64,000 nucleotides of DNA from Fulvimonas soli (GTDB taxonomy: Bacteria; Pseudomonadota; Gammaproteobacteria; Xanthomonadales; Rhodanobacteraceae): positions 124,001-188,000 of the forward strand of contig NZ_QGHC01000008.1 of the NCBI RefSeq assembly GCF_003148905.1, read 5' to 3'. Both the position numbers and the translations under genes were made by a program. Under the pieces are notes generated by a model. It did no database searches and was not told the origin of the DNA. It worked only from the letters and a program-made list of their open reading frames with translations. How positions within the stretch are numbered: the stretch's first letter is position 1; every line of letters starts with the position of its first letter. Of the stretch, positions 8,206-17,671 are shown in pieces.

Positions 8206-8991
8206 ATGAAAGCCGCTTCGCTGCTGTTGCCCCTGCTGCTGGCCGCGTGCGCCTCGGCCCCCTCGGCCCGCGCCGACGATCCGTCCGCCGCCGCCGTCGA
8301 CGCGCAGCTGCCGCGCTACCACTGGCGGCTCGACCAGGCGACGGGCCAGGACGGCAAGCGCATCGAGGCGCTGTTCGCGCGGCCGGACAAGCCGCTGCAG
8401 CTGGACTTCGCCAACGGCCACGTGCACGTGAGCAACGCATGCAACGCGATCGGCGGCAGCTACCGGCTGGAGAACGGCCACCTGCACGTCGACGCGCTGA
8501 TGCACACCATGATGGCCTGCATGAACGCCTCGCTGAACGCGCTGGACCACGAGATCTCGCGCACGCTCGCCGGCACCCCGGCGGTCCGCCTGGAGAACGC
8601 CGCCGGCACGCCGCACCTGTTCCTCGTCACCGCCGGCGGCGACACCCTGGACTTCGCCGGCGTGCCCACGCCGGAGACGCGCTACGGCGGCCCCGGCCAG
8701 ACGCTGTTCCTGGAGATCGCCGCCGACACGCAGCCCTGCCCGCACCCGCTGGTGCCCGGCAAGCAGTGCCTGATGGCGCGCGAGCGGCACTACGACGCGC
8801 AGGGCCTGGCCACCGGCGCGCCCGGGCCGTGGCAGCCGCTGTACCAGGACATCGAGGGCTACACGCACGAGCCGGGCGTGCGCAACGTGCTGCGGGTGAA
8901 GCGCTACGCCGTCGCGCACCCGGCCGCCGACGCGCCGGCGGTCGCCTACGTGCTCGACATGGTGGTGGAGTCGGAACAGGTGCGGCGTTGA
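8206..8991 (+). CDS. META and DUF4377 domain-containing lipoprotein
   Basis: A 261-residue envelope protein. It has a lipoprotein-type signal (LLPLLLAACAS, Cys at about residue 15). Residues about 35-145 form a META/DUF306 domain of the HslJ type, with SNACNAIGGSYR and a cluster MMACMNAS. Residues about 160-255 fit DUF4377, with the paired cysteines CPHPLVPGKQCLM. HslJ-type domains are linked to heat and drug tolerance, but the molecular role is unknown. The ATG at 8206 has GGAGACGAGG upstream, while the longer upstream frame runs through the terminator hairpin and was rejected. Confidence 0.87.
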   Translation: MKAASLLLPLLLAACASAPSARADDPSAAAVDAQLPRYHWRLDQATGQDGKRIEALFARPDKPLQLDFANGHVHVSNACNAIGGSYRLENGHLHVDALMHTMMACMNASLNALDHEISRTLAGTPAVRLENAAGTPHLFLVTAGGDTLDFAGVPTPETRYGGPGQTLFLEIAADTQPCPHPLVPGKQCLMARERHYDAQGLATGAPGPWQPLYQDIEGYTHEPGVRNVLRVKRYAVAHPAADAPAVAYVLDMVVESEQVRR

Positions 8992-9042
8992 GGGCCTGAA
9001 GGTCCGATGCCACCGCGATGACCGCTTGCCGCCGCCGGCCCG

Positions 9043-9417
9043 CTAGGCCCCCACGCGCCGCCGCACCGCCTCGAAGTCGCGCACCGGCCGCACCTCGATG
9101 CTGCCGGTGCGCGTCCAGGGGAATTCCGCCGCCATGCGCAGCGCCTCCTCCATGCTGTCGGCCTCGATCAGGTTGAAGCCGGCGAGGTATTCCTTGGTCT
9201 CGGCGAAGGGGCCGTCCACCACCAGCGTGCGCCCGTCGCGCACCCGCACCGTCCTGGCCGCGGCCGGCTCGTGCAGCTGCTGGCTGTCCAGCAGCCGGCC
9301 CTCGGCGCGCAGCTCGTCGGCGTGGGCGATGCAGTCGCGCATGCGCGCGTCGAACTCGCCCGCCGGCAGCGCGTCCAGCAGGGCGTCGTCGCTATAGATC
9401 ATCAGGAGGAATTTCAT
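9043..9417 (-). CDS. YciI-like (DGPF/YCII-related) protein
   Basis: A 124-residue dimeric alpha/beta-barrel protein starting MKFLLMIYSDD. The family mark DGPFAETKEYLAGF is at about residues 65-78, and the C-terminus GSIEVRPVRDF is typical. These proteins are often encoded next to ECF sigma factors, but none is present here. The exact function is unknown. The ATG at 9417 begins exactly where the conserved first strand begins; the longer frame to 9639 runs into repeat sequence. Confidence 0.88.
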   Translation of the reverse strand: MKFLLMIYSDDALLDALPAGEFDARMRDCIAHADELRAEGRLLDSQQLHEPAAARTVRVRDGRTLVVDGPFAETKEYLAGFNLIEADSMEEALRMAAEFPWTRTGSIEVRPVRDFEAVRRRVGA

Positions 9418-9579
9418 GGCGCCTCGGCGGGTCGTGGCTTGGAGCCGGGGGGATGCGCGGCGCCCAAGCATCCCCCGCCACGCCACCCGATGCAACCCGC
9501 GCCGGCCGCCGCTCGTCGCCACGGCCGCGGCCGCGCGGCAGTGGCGCCGCGCGGCCGCGCTTCCCGCACCATCATCATC

Positions 9580-9688
9580 GAGCCCGCCGCGATCGGCACC
9601 GTGGGAGCGCCGGCCACAGGGGGTTGGAGCGCAACGCATTACGGCAGGGCGTCCATGTGCCGCCCACGGTGCCGATCGCGGCGGGCTC
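9580..9688. repeat. 26-bp perfect inverted repeat
   Basis: Arms at 9580-9605 and 9663-9688 are exact inverted complements (core CCGCGATCGGCACCGTGGG) separated by 57 bp. The element lies between the OmpA-like lipoprotein gene, which ends at 9700, and the YciI gene; both are on the minus strand. The arms share GTGGGAGCG-like edges with the REP-like repeats but differ in the core. It may be a transcript-end structure, a different REP class, or ends of a decayed element. Confidence 0.75.
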
Positions 9689-9699
9689 GAATCCGCTTT

Positions 9700-10530
9700 T
9701 TACGGCCGGGCGTGCGCCACGCCCGACAATTCCACCCGCCGGTTGGGCGCCAGGCAGGCGATCAGCGCGGCGCGCGCCGCGTCGTGGCACTGCACCACCG
9801 GGTCGGCCTCGCCGCGGCCCTCCACCTGGATCGACGCCGCCGGCACGCCGTTGGCCGCCAGATAGTCGCGCACCGCCTCCGCGCGCCGCCTCGACAGGAC
9901 CAGGTTGTAGGCGTCGCGGCCGATGCGGTCGGTATAGCCGACCACCCGGATGTCCTCGACCTGGCTGGCCGCGCGCAGCCGCTGCAGCAGGTCGTCCAGC
10001 CGGCGGCGGCCCTGCCCGGTCAGCGCGGCGCTGTCGAACGCGAACAGGGCGTCGGAGGACAGGCGGATCGGCTCGGCCGGCAGCGGCGCCGGCGGCGGAG
10101 GCGCCGCCGCGGCCGGCGCCGGCGGCTCCAGCAGCGCCTTGCACGCCTCCGGCTTCCAGTAGTAGGCCGCGGCGGTGTGGTCCTTGCCGAACGCGACCTG
10201 GAACTGGCAGCGGATGAAGTCGCCGCTGCCGTCCGCCTTGCGGAAGTCGAACACGTAGTTCCAGCGGCGCACGCCGAACACGCCCTCGTTGAAGTGCGGC
10301 GCGCCCAGCAGCGCATACAGCTGCGGCTTGGTCAGGCCCGGCGCGAGCTTGCGCAGGTTCTCCACGTTCACGAAGCTGCCTTCCGGCATCGTCGCGCGCG
10401 CGGGGTCCGGAAACTCCACCGCGCCCGCGCCGGCGTCGGCCCGGCGGTTGCCGCTGCAGCCGGCGGCCGCGGCCAGCGCCGTGCCGGCCAGCAGCAGCCC
10501 GGCGTTCCTGCATGCCGTGCGTATTCCCAT
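9700..10530 (-). CDS. OmpA-family lipoprotein with SmpA/OmlA domain
   Basis: A 276-residue outer-membrane lipoprotein. The lipobox AAAAGC puts the lipid Cys near residue 22. Residues about 45-120 resemble the SmpA/OmlA (BamE-like) fold: SFVNVENLRKLAPGLTKPQLYALLGAPH. An Ala/Pro linker follows, then a C-terminal OmpA peptidoglycan-binding domain (about 155-270) with VVGYTDRIG and NRRVELS. The start at 10530 has AGGGGGAG upstream. It lies 32 bp after the trimeric autotransporter gene on the same strand, so it is probably an accessory factor for that adhesin. That role is inferred from position. Confidence 0.85.
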   Translation of the reverse strand: MGIRTACRNAGLLLAGTALAAAAGCSGNRRADAGAGAVEFPDPARATMPEGSFVNVENLRKLAPGLTKPQLYALLGAPHFNEGVFGVRRWNYVFDFRKADGSGDFIRCQFQVAFGKDHTAAAYYWKPEACKALLEPPAPAAAAPPPPAPLPAEPIRLSSDALFAFDSAALTGQGRRRLDDLLQRLRAASQVEDIRVVGYTDRIGRDAYNLVLSRRRAEAVRDYLAANGVPAASIQVEGRGEADPVVQCHDAARAALIACLAPNRRVELSGVAHARP

Positions 10531-10562
10531 GATCGCTCCCCCTCGCTGGTCGTCCATGGCCG

Positions 10563-13500
10563 TTACCACTGCATCCCTGCGCCGATCGACACGCCGGTGT
10601 CGCCGCGCGAGTCGGTCGAGCCGGTGAGCTTGTAGACCCAGCGGCCGCCCTCGGAGACGGTCGAGATGCCGATCGCCAGGCTCGACTCGCCGCGGAAGGT
10701 GCCGGCGGCCACCGCCGCCATGCTGCGGCCCGGCTCGTAGGCCTGCGGCAGGCCCGCCATCGCCATCGCCGCCGCCACCCCGGCGTCGGCGCGGTGGCCG
10801 ATGTGGTCGATGCGGTTGTTGAGGTCGCCCAGCCGCTGGTCGGTGTAGGCGTTGGCCCAGTTCACCGCGTCCTGCATGCCCGCGTGCAGCTGGCCCACGT
10901 TCACCGCATCGGTGTCCGCGGTGCCGGCGGTCACGTTGTGGATGGTGGTGGTGGTCACCGCCTCGGGACGCAGCCCGCCGCCGTTGCCGCCGCCCAGGGT
11001 CACGCTGGTGTAGTCGGTGCTGCCGTCGGCCTTGGTGTCGTAGCGGATCGCGCCCTTCTGCGAGGCATCGACCGTGGACTTGAGCTGGCTCACGTTGACC
11101 GCATCGGTGTCGGCGCTGCCCGCGGCCACGTTGGTGATCTGCCGCTCGTGGCCCGCGCTGCCCACCGACACGCTGTCGGCGCGGTCGGCCACCGAGCCGG
11201 CGCCGATCGCCACCGCGTTGTCGGCGCTGGCGTCCGCGCCGTTGCCCAGCGCCACGCTGCCGTTGCCGCTGGCGCTGGCCACCGGGCCGACCGCCACGCT
11301 GTCCGTGCCGGTGGCATTGGCGGCGCCCAGCGTGGAATTCACGCTCAGGTACTTCGAACCGCCGTCGCCGCCGCCGTTGCCGAGGTTGGCGATCTGCTGG
11401 TACAGGCTGTAGTTGCTGTAGGCGTTGCCGGCGTCCTGGGTCCAGTGCCACAGCTGCGCGCCGTTCACCGCCTCGGTGCTGCCGGCCGCCTCCAGGCCCG
11501 CGGCGAGGTTGCCGATCGCCACCGGCGCGCCGCCGCCGCTGCCGACCAGGGTGATGCGGTCGGTGGCGTTGCCCGCCTCGTCGGCGTCGTACTTCACCGC
11601 CAGCCGGTCGGTGCTGCTGACGTGCTCGTCCACCGCCTTCAGCTGGGCGACGTTCACCGCATCGTCGTCCTCGCTGCCCGCGGCCACGCCGGTGACCTGG
11701 CGGCCGCCCACGTTGACCTCGCCCGCCGAATCCTGCGGCGCGGCCAGGCCGTAGGCCGCATAGGCCGCCTGCGCGCCGCGGCTGGCCGTCGCGCCGGCGC
11801 CCAGCGCGACGCTGTTGGCCGCGTCGGCCGCGGCGCCCGCGCCCAGCGCCAGCGAACCGTCCGCCGCGGCGCTGGCGCCGTTGCCCACCGCCACGCTGCC
11901 GGCGCCGGCGGCCACGGCCTGCGGGCCGGCCGCCACGCTGTCGCTGCCGGTGGCGCTGGCGTCGGCCAGCGCGGAATTGGCGTGGAAGTACTTGATGCCG
12001 CCGCCGTTGTCGATGTTGTCGATGCGGCTGTTGAGGTTGGTCACCGAACCGTTCACCGCGCCGAAGGCGTCGCTGACGCTGTGGTAGTCGCTGGTGCTGG
12101 TGCTGCCGTCGGAAGCCACCGAGGTGATGCTGAAGGTCGGCGCCGTCCAGGTGTTGGTGACCGGATCGAAGCTGGTGGTGCCGCCCAGGTACTGCGCCAG
12201 GGTCGCGTTGGTGGCGAACAGCTGCGCGCCGTTCACCGCGTCGGCGCTGGTGGCCGACAGTACGCCGGCCGCCACGTTGTGCAGCGCCACCGGCGCGGTC
12301 GCGCCCGCGCCGCCCAGCGTCACGCTGTCATGCGCGGGGTCGTCGTACTGCACCGCGTTGAGCGCGGTGCCGGCGACGGTGTCGAGCTGGCTGCGGTTCA
12401 CCGCGTCGTTCGGCGCGGTGCCGTCGGCCACGTTGGCGATACGCTGCGGCGCACCGCCGTGGCTGGCGTCGTAGGTCCCCAGCGTCGCGTTCCACAGCAG
12501 GGCGTTGGCCTGCAGGTTGGTGATGGTCGTGCTGTTGTTGGTCACCTGCTGGTTGGTGGCGAACAGCTGCGCGCCGTTCACCGCATCGGTGCTGTCGGCC
12601 GCCAGCGCGCCCGGCGCCACGTTGTGCACCGCCACCGGCGCGGTCGCGCCCGCGCCGCCCAGCGTCACGCTCGAATGCGCGGGGTCGTCGTACTGCACCG
12701 CGTTGAGCGCGGTGCCGGCGACCGTATCGAGCTGGCTGCGGTTCACCGCGTCGTTCGGCGCGGTGCCGTCGGCCACATTGGCGATGCGCTGCGGCGAGCC
12801 GCCGTGGCTGGCGTCGTAGGTCCCCAGCGTCGCGTTCCACAGCAGGGCGTTGGCCTGCAGGTTGTTGATGGTCGTGTTGTTGTTGGTCACCTGCTGGTTG
12901 GTGGCGAACAGCTGCGCGCCGTTCACCGCATCGGTGCTGTCGGCCGCCAGCGCGCCCGGCGCGACGTTGTGCAGCGCCACCGGCGCGGTCGCGCCCGCGC
13001 CGCCCAGCGTCACCGCGCTGTGCGCCGCGTCGTCGTACTGCACGGCGTTGCCGGCCATGCCGGCCACGCCCTGCAACTGCGCCACGTTGACCGCGTCGGT
13101 CAGGTCGCTGCCGGGGGCCACGTGGGTGATCTGCCGCTCCTGGCCCGCCGCGCCGATCGACACCTCGCCCGCCGAATTCTGCGGCGTGGCCAGGCCGTAG
13201 GCCGCGTAGTTCGTCTGCGCGCCGCGGCTGGCCGAGGACTTGTAGCCCAGCGCCACGCTGTTGGCCACGCTGGCGGTGGCCTCGGCGCCCACGATGGTCT
13301 GCGCGTTGGCGGTGCCCGAGGCGTCGTCGCCGATCACCACCGAGTGGCCCAGCCGCGCCTCGTAGTCGGCGGTGGGCACGCCGCTGGGGTTGTTTTGGTC
13401 ATTGGCACCGTCACCGGGGAACGCGGTGCCGGCGTCCACCGCGGGCAGCGTGTGGCTCGCGTTGGTGCCGATCACCACTTCCTTGGAGCCGTTGGCCGAG

Positions 13501-15380
13501 GCGCCGTCGCCCACCAGCACCTGGTAGTCCTGGGCGGCGTTGACCGCCCAGCAGGACTCGGTGACCACGCCCAGCACGTTGAGGCAGGTGGAGGCCCAGG
13601 CCGGCGCGCTGTTCGGCAGCACCACACCCAGCAGGCCGCCGGCGGCGCCGTTGTTGATGTTGGTGATGTAGTTGTCGGAGGTGACGCCGCCGATCAGGGT
13701 AAGGTGCGAATTGGTGCCGGTGCCGCCGAGCACGGTGCCATCCGTGGTGGTGAGCACGGTGCCCACCGGCGTGAGGTTCAGCGCCGGTATGCCAAGTACG
13801 CTTACGGTGGAGTAGCCCTGCGTGAAGTTGGCATTGTTGACGCGCAGGCTGCCGTTGCTGACATAGCCGCTGGAATTGCTGAACAGGCTGTTCTCGGTGG
13901 TGCCCAGCAGCTGCGTGACGGTGCCCACCACGCCGCCGTTGCCGACGATCAGGCCGGTGGGCTGCGCCGAGGGCGGCGGCACCGGCGGCACGGCCGCGGG
14001 CGTCGCTGCGCCAACCAGCCCGCCGAGCGCGCCCGTCACGCCGGAGACCGTGCCGCCGACCACGCCGCCCAGCGAGGACAGGCTGCCGCCGACCAGCGGC
14101 AGCGGGCTCGCCGGGCTGCCGGCGGTGGTGTCGTTGTCGGCCACCGCGTCGGCCTGCGGCGCGTCGTCGCCGTCATGGCGGCGGCGGCGGTCGGCGGCGA
14201 CCTCGGCGTCCACCGCGAGGGCGCCGGTCGCATCGTCGTCCGCGTCGTCCCGGGCGGCCGCTTTCACGCCGGCATCGAGCGCGACCCCGGCGACCGGCGG
14301 CAACGACGCGACCGCGGAGGCGCCGGCGGCCAGGCCGTGCTCGCGGTCGGCCGCGACGTCCACCGCGCCGGCGACGCGGCTGGTGCCCGCTGGGGTCGGC
14401 GCGGCCACCGCCACGCCGGCGGCCGCCTGCAGGCCCTCGCCGCCCTGCGCGGCAGCGGCGGACGGATGCCGCGGCTGCACGGCCAGATGGACGTCCAGCC
14501 GTCCATCCTGCAGCTTCGCGCCCGCGCCGGCCTGCGCCAGCGGCGTCGCGACCGCCGCATCCGCCCGGACCTCGGGCAGCGTGGACGCCACGCCATGCGC
14601 CGCCTGGCCCGCGGTACCCGCGAGCCCGCCCGAGGTGGCGCCCTGCACCAGCCCCGAAACGAGCTGCCCGACGCCGGAGGCGACGCCTTGCGCCACCGGC
14701 GCCGCGCCGCCCACGACCTTCTCCGGCACCGTGGCCACCGCGCCCACGACCTGACCCGCGCCGCCCGGCAGCGGCAGCGCCTGCGCCGCGTCGCCGACCT
14801 TCGAAACGGACGCGTCCACGGCGTGCGTCGCCGCGCCGACGATGGCGCCCGTGCCGCCGACAACACCCGCGAGTCCGGACACCACTTGCCGCACGTCCCT
14901 CACCGCGGTGTGCACGGTCGGCCCGACCTGGCCGACCACCTGGTGCGGCACGGTACGCACGACGTCGAGCACCGGCCCGGTGCCGGCGACGCCGCCAGGC
15001 AGGGGCAGCACCTTCGCGACGCCGCCCTGCACCCGGGTCACCGTGGTGGCGACCGCGCCGGTCACGCCATCCACCACCCGGACCAGGCCGCCCGTGGCGG
15101 CCGCTGGCGCGGCCTGGGCCGTGGACGGCGCGGTGCCGTCGTAGCGCGCCATCAGCGTCTGCAGCTCGTCGAGCTTGCGGTCGCCCGTGGACTGCGCCTG
15201 CGCCGCGAGGGCAAAGGCGAAGCCGCCGGCAGCCAGCAGGCCCAGCCATGCCGCGCGCGCCGGCCGGCCGCGCCGGCTCGAGGGCGATGCGCCGGGCCGC
15301 GCCGCCGAGGACGAAAGCTCGGAAGCGACCACCAGGGCGTTGCGGGACTTGCTCCACACCAGACGATAGATACGGTTCAT
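10563..15380 (-). CDS. Trimeric autotransporter adhesin (YadA-like)
   Basis: A 1605-residue type Vc secreted adhesin. Residues 1-21 ([20 protein letters not shown]) are an extended signal peptide region, followed by a hydrophobic signal ending ALAAQAQ. Residues about 70-450 are an unusual Val/Gly/Ala-rich low-complexity stretch. Later residues carry YadA head repeats ([13 protein letters not shown] types) and neck motifs such as DAVNVAQL and [11 protein letters not shown]. The last 80 or so residues form the membrane anchor ([25 protein letters not shown], ending GAGMQW). The ATG at 15380 begins the signal region; an upstream in-frame ATG adds nine residues. Internal 345-bp repeats are annotated separately. 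Confidence 0.93.
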   Translation of the reverse strand: MNRIYRLVWSKSRNALVVASELSSSAARPGASPSSRRGRPARAAWLGLLAAGGFAFALAAQAQSTGDRKLDELQTLMARYDGTAPSTAQAAPAAATGGLVRVVDGVTGAVATTVTRVQGGVAKVLPLPGGVAGTGPVLDVVRTVPHQVVGQVGPTVHTAVRDVRQVVSGLAGVVGGTGAIVGAATHAVDASVSKVGDAAQALPLPGGAGQVVGAVATVPEKVVGGAAPVAQGVASGVGQLVSGLVQGATSGGLAGTAGQAAHGVASTLPEVRADAAVATPLAQAGAGAKLQDGRLDVHLAVQPRHPSAAAAQGGEGLQAAAGVAVAAPTPAGTSRVAGAVDVAADREHGLAAGASAVASLPPVAGVALDAGVKAAARDDADDDATGALAVDAEVAADRRRRHDGDDAPQADAVADNDTTAGSPASPLPLVGGSLSSLGGVVGGTVSGVTGALGGLVGAATPAAVPPVPPPSAQPTGLIVGNGGVVGTVTQLLGTTENSLFSNSSGYVSNGSLRVNNANFTQGYSTVSVLGIPALNLTPVGTVLTTTDGTVLGGTGTNSHLTLIGGVTSDNYITNINNGAAGGLLGVVLPNSAPAWASTCLNVLGVVTESCWAVNAAQDYQVLVGDGASANGSKEVVIGTNASHTLPAVDAGTAFPGDGANDQNNPSGVPTADYEARLGHSVVIGDDASGTANAQTIVGAEATASVANSVALGYKSSASRGAQTNYAAYGLATPQNSAGEVSIGAAGQERQITHVAPGSDLTDAVNVAQLQGVAGMAGNAVQYDDAAHSAVTLGGAGATAPVALHNVAPGALAADSTDAVNGAQLFATNQQVTNNNTTINNLQANALLWNATLGTYDASHGGSPQRIANVADGTAPNDAVNRSQLDTVAGTALNAVQYDDPAHSSVTLGGAGATAPVAVHNVAPGALAADSTDAVNGAQLFATNQQVTNNSTTITNLQANALLWNATLGTYDASHGGAPQRIANVADGTAPNDAVNRSQLDTVAGTALNAVQYDDPAHDSVTLGGAGATAPVALHNVAAGVLSATSADAVNGAQLFATNATLAQYLGGTTSFDPVTNTWTAPTFSITSVASDGSTSTSDYHSVSDAFGAVNGSVTNLNSRIDNIDNGGGIKYFHANSALADASATGSDSVAAGPQAVAAGAGSVAVGNGASAAADGSLALGAGAAADAANSVALGAGATASRGAQAAYAAYGLAAPQDSAGEVNVGGRQVTGVAAGSEDDDAVNVAQLKAVDEHVSSTDRLAVKYDADEAGNATDRITLVGSGGGAPVAIGNLAAGLEAAGSTEAVNGAQLWHWTQDAGNAYSNYSLYQQIANLGNGGGDGGSKYLSVNSTLGAANATGTDSVAVGPVASASGNGSVALGNGADASADNAVAIGAGSVADRADSVSVGSAGHERQITNVAAGSADTDAVNVSQLKSTVDASQKGAIRYDTKADGSTDYTSVTLGGGNGGGLRPEAVTTTTIHNVTAGTADTDAVNVGQLHAGMQDAVNWANAYTDQRLGDLNNRIDHIGHRADAGVAAAMAMAGLPQAYEPGRSMAAVAAGTFRGESSLAIGISTVSEGGRWVYKLTGSTDSRGDTGVSIGAGMQW
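12190..13055 (-). repeat. 345-bp tandem repeats inside the autotransporter gene
   Basis: The segment repeats with a 345-bp (115-codon) period. For example, AGCAGGGCGTTGGCCTGCAG occurs near 12496 and again near 12841, and the NAVQYDD codons recur near 12343, 12688 and 13033. Two full units and part of a third are present and nearly identical. Each unit encodes a neck/stalk block from NAVQYDD through [18 protein letters not shown] to LDTVAGTAL. The near-identity points to recent duplication, and the stalk length probably varies between strains. Confidence 0.85.
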
Positions 15381-15780
15381 GAGACCCCCTCGAGCCCGTC
15401 CGGCCAAGCGACGGCGGACGTATCCGGCTCATCGTTCGAGAAGCTCCGCGGCGCATGTCCGGCACGCCGGGAGGTGCAGTGGGGGCCATTAGATGCGGCG
15501 CGAAACGGCCGCGATGAACCGAACCGGCAAGGCCATGCGCGTATCCGGCACGCCATGGAGCGAATACGGCAAGTGCATGCGCAAATGCGGCAAGGTTGCC
15601 CAGGCGGCATCGGTGGGAGGCCCCCCTGGCAACCTGCCGGCGATCCGGAGAACCGCTGCGGCGGCCGTCTGCGGCTGCGAAGGTTTGCGGCGCGATCGTG
15701 GCGGCAGACCGCTCCCCCGGCGGCGGTTCCGGACGCGGGCGGACCCGGCCGGGGCGCCGGCACGCCCTGCGAAAACGGGC
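15381..15780. other. 400-bp intergenic region upstream of the adhesin gene
   Basis: No gene is seen. The stretch lies between the start of the autotransporter gene and the end of the AraC-type regulator gene, both on the minus strand, so it should hold the adhesin promoter. The main structure is a pair of 25-bp direct repeats, annotated separately. The rest is GC-rich with no recognised feature. Confidence 0.65.
15526..15592. promoter_or_regulatory. Pair of 25-bp direct repeats, candidate regulator operator
   Basis: GGCAAG..CATGCGC.....CGGCA occurs at 15526-15550 and again at 15568-15592. The repeats start 42 bp apart, about four helical turns, and share at least 18 of 25 bases. They lie 146-212 bp upstream of the adhesin start codon and on the side of the AraC-type regulator gene. 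Paired direct repeats on one face of the helix are typical AraC-family operators. The binding protein is inferred. Confidence 0.45.
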
Positions 15781-16797
15781 TCAGCCGCGCTCGGAGACGC
15801 GGGCCAGCGGCGGCGGCTCCGCCGGCTCGATCGGCGGCGCCCGCATCAGCGTGTCGCGCGGCGATTCGCCGAACACCCGGCGGTAGTGGTCCGCGAAGCG
15901 CGAGAGGTCCCACAGCCCGCAGCTCAGCGCCACCGACTTCACCGAGCGGCGGCTGGCGTCGGACAGCGACAGGCTGCGGCAGGCAGTGCACAACCGCAGC
16001 ATCGACAGGTAGCGGTTGGGCGAGATGCCCAGCAGGTCGTCGAAGGCGTAGCGCAGCGCCCGCTCGCTCACTCCGGCGGCGTTGCACATCTCGGTGAGGT
16101 AGATGTCGTGGCGCATGTTGGCGCGCATGAACTGCTCGGCGCGCTGCACGATCAGGTAGTGCGCGCGGCGGCCGCGCGAGCACTGCGGCCGGTCCTCCGC
16201 GGGCGCGCCCAGGCCGGCCGCGAGATGGCTTTCGAGCAGCGCGTCGACGTCCACCATGGCCGGCGCGGGGCGGTCCGCCACGCCATGGGCGGCGCCGAGG
16301 TCCTCGCGGATGCGCTCGTAGCGCGAGCGCAATTCCTGCGCCTGCCGCGTGGCGCAGAGGCTGAACAGCGAGAGCAGTCGCGCCGGCAGCTCCGCCTGCA
16401 GCGGCTGCAGCTGGGCGTACTTCCTTTGCAGGCGGTCCAGCGGCACCAGCATGACGCTGACCACGCTGCCGGCACGCAGCAGGAATTCGCTGATGCCTTC
16501 CGGCAGCACGGTGAAGGCCATGCCGGGCTGCAGCGGCGTGCCGTGGCACCAGCTGCCTTCCTCGGTGTGGTGGATGTAGCCCAGCAGGCACCAGTCGGGC
16601 GGCAGCACGAAGCGTCCGCGGAACGGGAAATCCACTTCCGCGCTGCAGAGGACGGCCTCGTTGAGCACGTAGGAATCGACGGCGGCACTGGGCTTCCTCG
16701 CGCCGACCAGCACGATCTCCATTTCGCAGACCCTGAGCGCCCCGCCAAGGGAGATCAGGTCGCTCGACCGAAGCCTTCCATTGATCTCGAACGCCAT
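15781..16797 (-). CDS. AraC-family transcriptional regulator
   Basis: A 338-residue regulator. The C-terminal third (about 215-325) is a double helix-turn-helix: YLTEMCNAAGVSERALRYAF for the first and SVKSVALSCGLWDLSRFADHYRRVFGESP for the second, matching the AraC consensus. The N-terminal two thirds is a probable effector or dimerisation domain with a cupin-like look (WCHGTPLQPGMAFTVLPEG), resembling the EutR/AraC_N group. The ligand is unknown. The gene sits between the adhesin gene, downstream on the same strand, and the divergent Tad pilus operon. That makes both plausible targets. Confidence 0.88.
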   Translation of the reverse strand: MAFEINGRLRSSDLISLGGALRVCEMEIVLVGARKPSAAVDSYVLNEAVLCSAEVDFPFRGRFVLPPDWCLLGYIHHTEEGSWCHGTPLQPGMAFTVLPEGISEFLLRAGSVVSVMLVPLDRLQRKYAQLQPLQAELPARLLSLFSLCATRQAQELRSRYERIREDLGAAHGVADRPAPAMVDVDALLESHLAAGLGAPAEDRPQCSRGRRAHYLIVQRAEQFMRANMRHDIYLTEMCNAAGVSERALRYAFDDLLGISPNRYLSMLRLCTACRSLSLSDASRRSVKSVALSCGLWDLSRFADHYRRVFGESPRDTLMRAPPIEPAEPPPLARVSERG

Positions 16798-17364
16798 CGC
16801 ACGTCGAGCCCCCTCATACGACCAGCCCGCACCGCCGTTCCAAGCAGTGAAGATTCCCTGCTACTGCCGCTTCGATCCATTAGACCCAAGCGCCTCGCCA
16901 GCCAAATGCACGTTTTCGGCAAGCCGCTGGAGAAAGTTAGTCGTGAAAACGTGAAGCAGGCCGTGAAGATACCTTCACGGAAAAGTCCGTCGATTCTGCC
17001 GAATTTGTGTAACGGCCCAAGGTGGCGCCGTGGAAACTCCGCCCCATCGGCCGGATTCCGATGAGTTCAAGCCACAGGGGGCAGCATGGACGACGCAGCA
17101 TGCGATCGCGGGTGCATCCACCGCCGCACACGGCGGCGGGCCGGCTTCGGCGCGTCGCCGGACGATGCGGCGCGCCCGCTGCGGCTTTCTCCGGCACGAC
17201 CTTTTTCCATGGTGTTTCTCTGCGCGCCCCGGCTGACGCGCGGAGGGCGATTTCATGCCCGGCACGCGACAGAGCCGAGACCCGGCGCCCGCGGCCCGGC
17301 ACCACGGATTCCGGGTGTCCTCCAGGCATCCGGCCTATCGGCAGAAAAGGTGGAGGAAGGAGAC
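16798..17364. other. 567-bp divergent intergenic region before the Tad operon
   Basis: No supported gene. The region separates the AraC-type regulator start from flp and should hold both promoters. The part from about 16840 to 17010 is visibly less GC-rich and carries a 20-bp palindrome with flanking CGTGAA repeats. The part from about 17025 to flp is GC-rich and would be a long flp leader if transcription starts near the palindrome. A frame in phase with flp from 17086 looks like chance open sequence. Confidence 0.65.
16942..16980. promoter_or_regulatory. CCGTGAAG-N4-CTTCACGG palindrome with CGTGAA repeats
   Basis: A perfect 8-bp inverted repeat around a 4-base centre lies at 16961-16980. 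Two further CGTGAA copies lie just to the left, near 16942 and 16950. It sits 385 bp upstream of flp and 145-185 bp upstream of the regulator start. It looks like a protein-binding site; the regulator is unknown. Confidence 0.45.
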
Positions 17365-17547
17365 ATGAATCAGTCCATTCGCAAATTTCTGGCTGAGGAA
17401 GACGGCATCACCGCCATGGAGTACGGCATTCTCGCGGCGCTGGTCGCGGTGGTGCTGGTCGCTGTCATCGGTACGGACGCAAGCGGCACCTTCGGCCAGA
17501 TCCTGACCGCCCTTTTCAACAAGGTGAAAACAGCGGTGGGCGCCTAG
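17365..17547 (+). CDS. flp: Flp-family type IVb pilin
   Basis: A 60-residue major pilin precursor of the Tad/Flp pilus. A short basic leader ends in Gly at EEDG|ITAMEYGIL. The expected Glu at mature position 5 and Tyr at 6 (MEYG) are present, followed by a hydrophobic helix ILAALVAVVLVAVIG. Prepilin peptidase cleavage after that Gly would release a mature pilin of about 46 residues. GAGGAAGGAGAC upstream is a strong ribosome-binding site, which fits high expression. It is the first gene of the Tad operon. Confidence 0.95.
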   Translation: MNQSIRKFLAEEDGITAMEYGILAALVAVVLVAVIGTDASGTFGQILTALFNKVKTAVGA

Positions 17548-17671
17548 GCAGTCGCGCTCCGCGCGCGGCCGTCTGCCAAGGCCGCAGGCAGGTCTGTCGC
17601 GCGCAAACGAAGGACATGCGAGCCCGATCGGGAGCCGCCGATGCGGCTTGCCCTCCAGCGGAGATCCGTCC

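Noticed and set aside
10794-16097. Very long open frame (1767 codons) on the plus strand opposite the adhesin gene
   Set aside because: It is Arg/Val/His/Gly-rich with no domain, it mirrors the adhesin codons, and it runs through the regulator gene as well. High GC lowers the stop-codon rate in antisense frames.
17086-17364. Upstream in-frame extension of flp
   Set aside because: The extension is Arg/Pro-rich and unlike any pilin leader. The ATG at 17365 has a strong ribosome site and gives a normal leader length.
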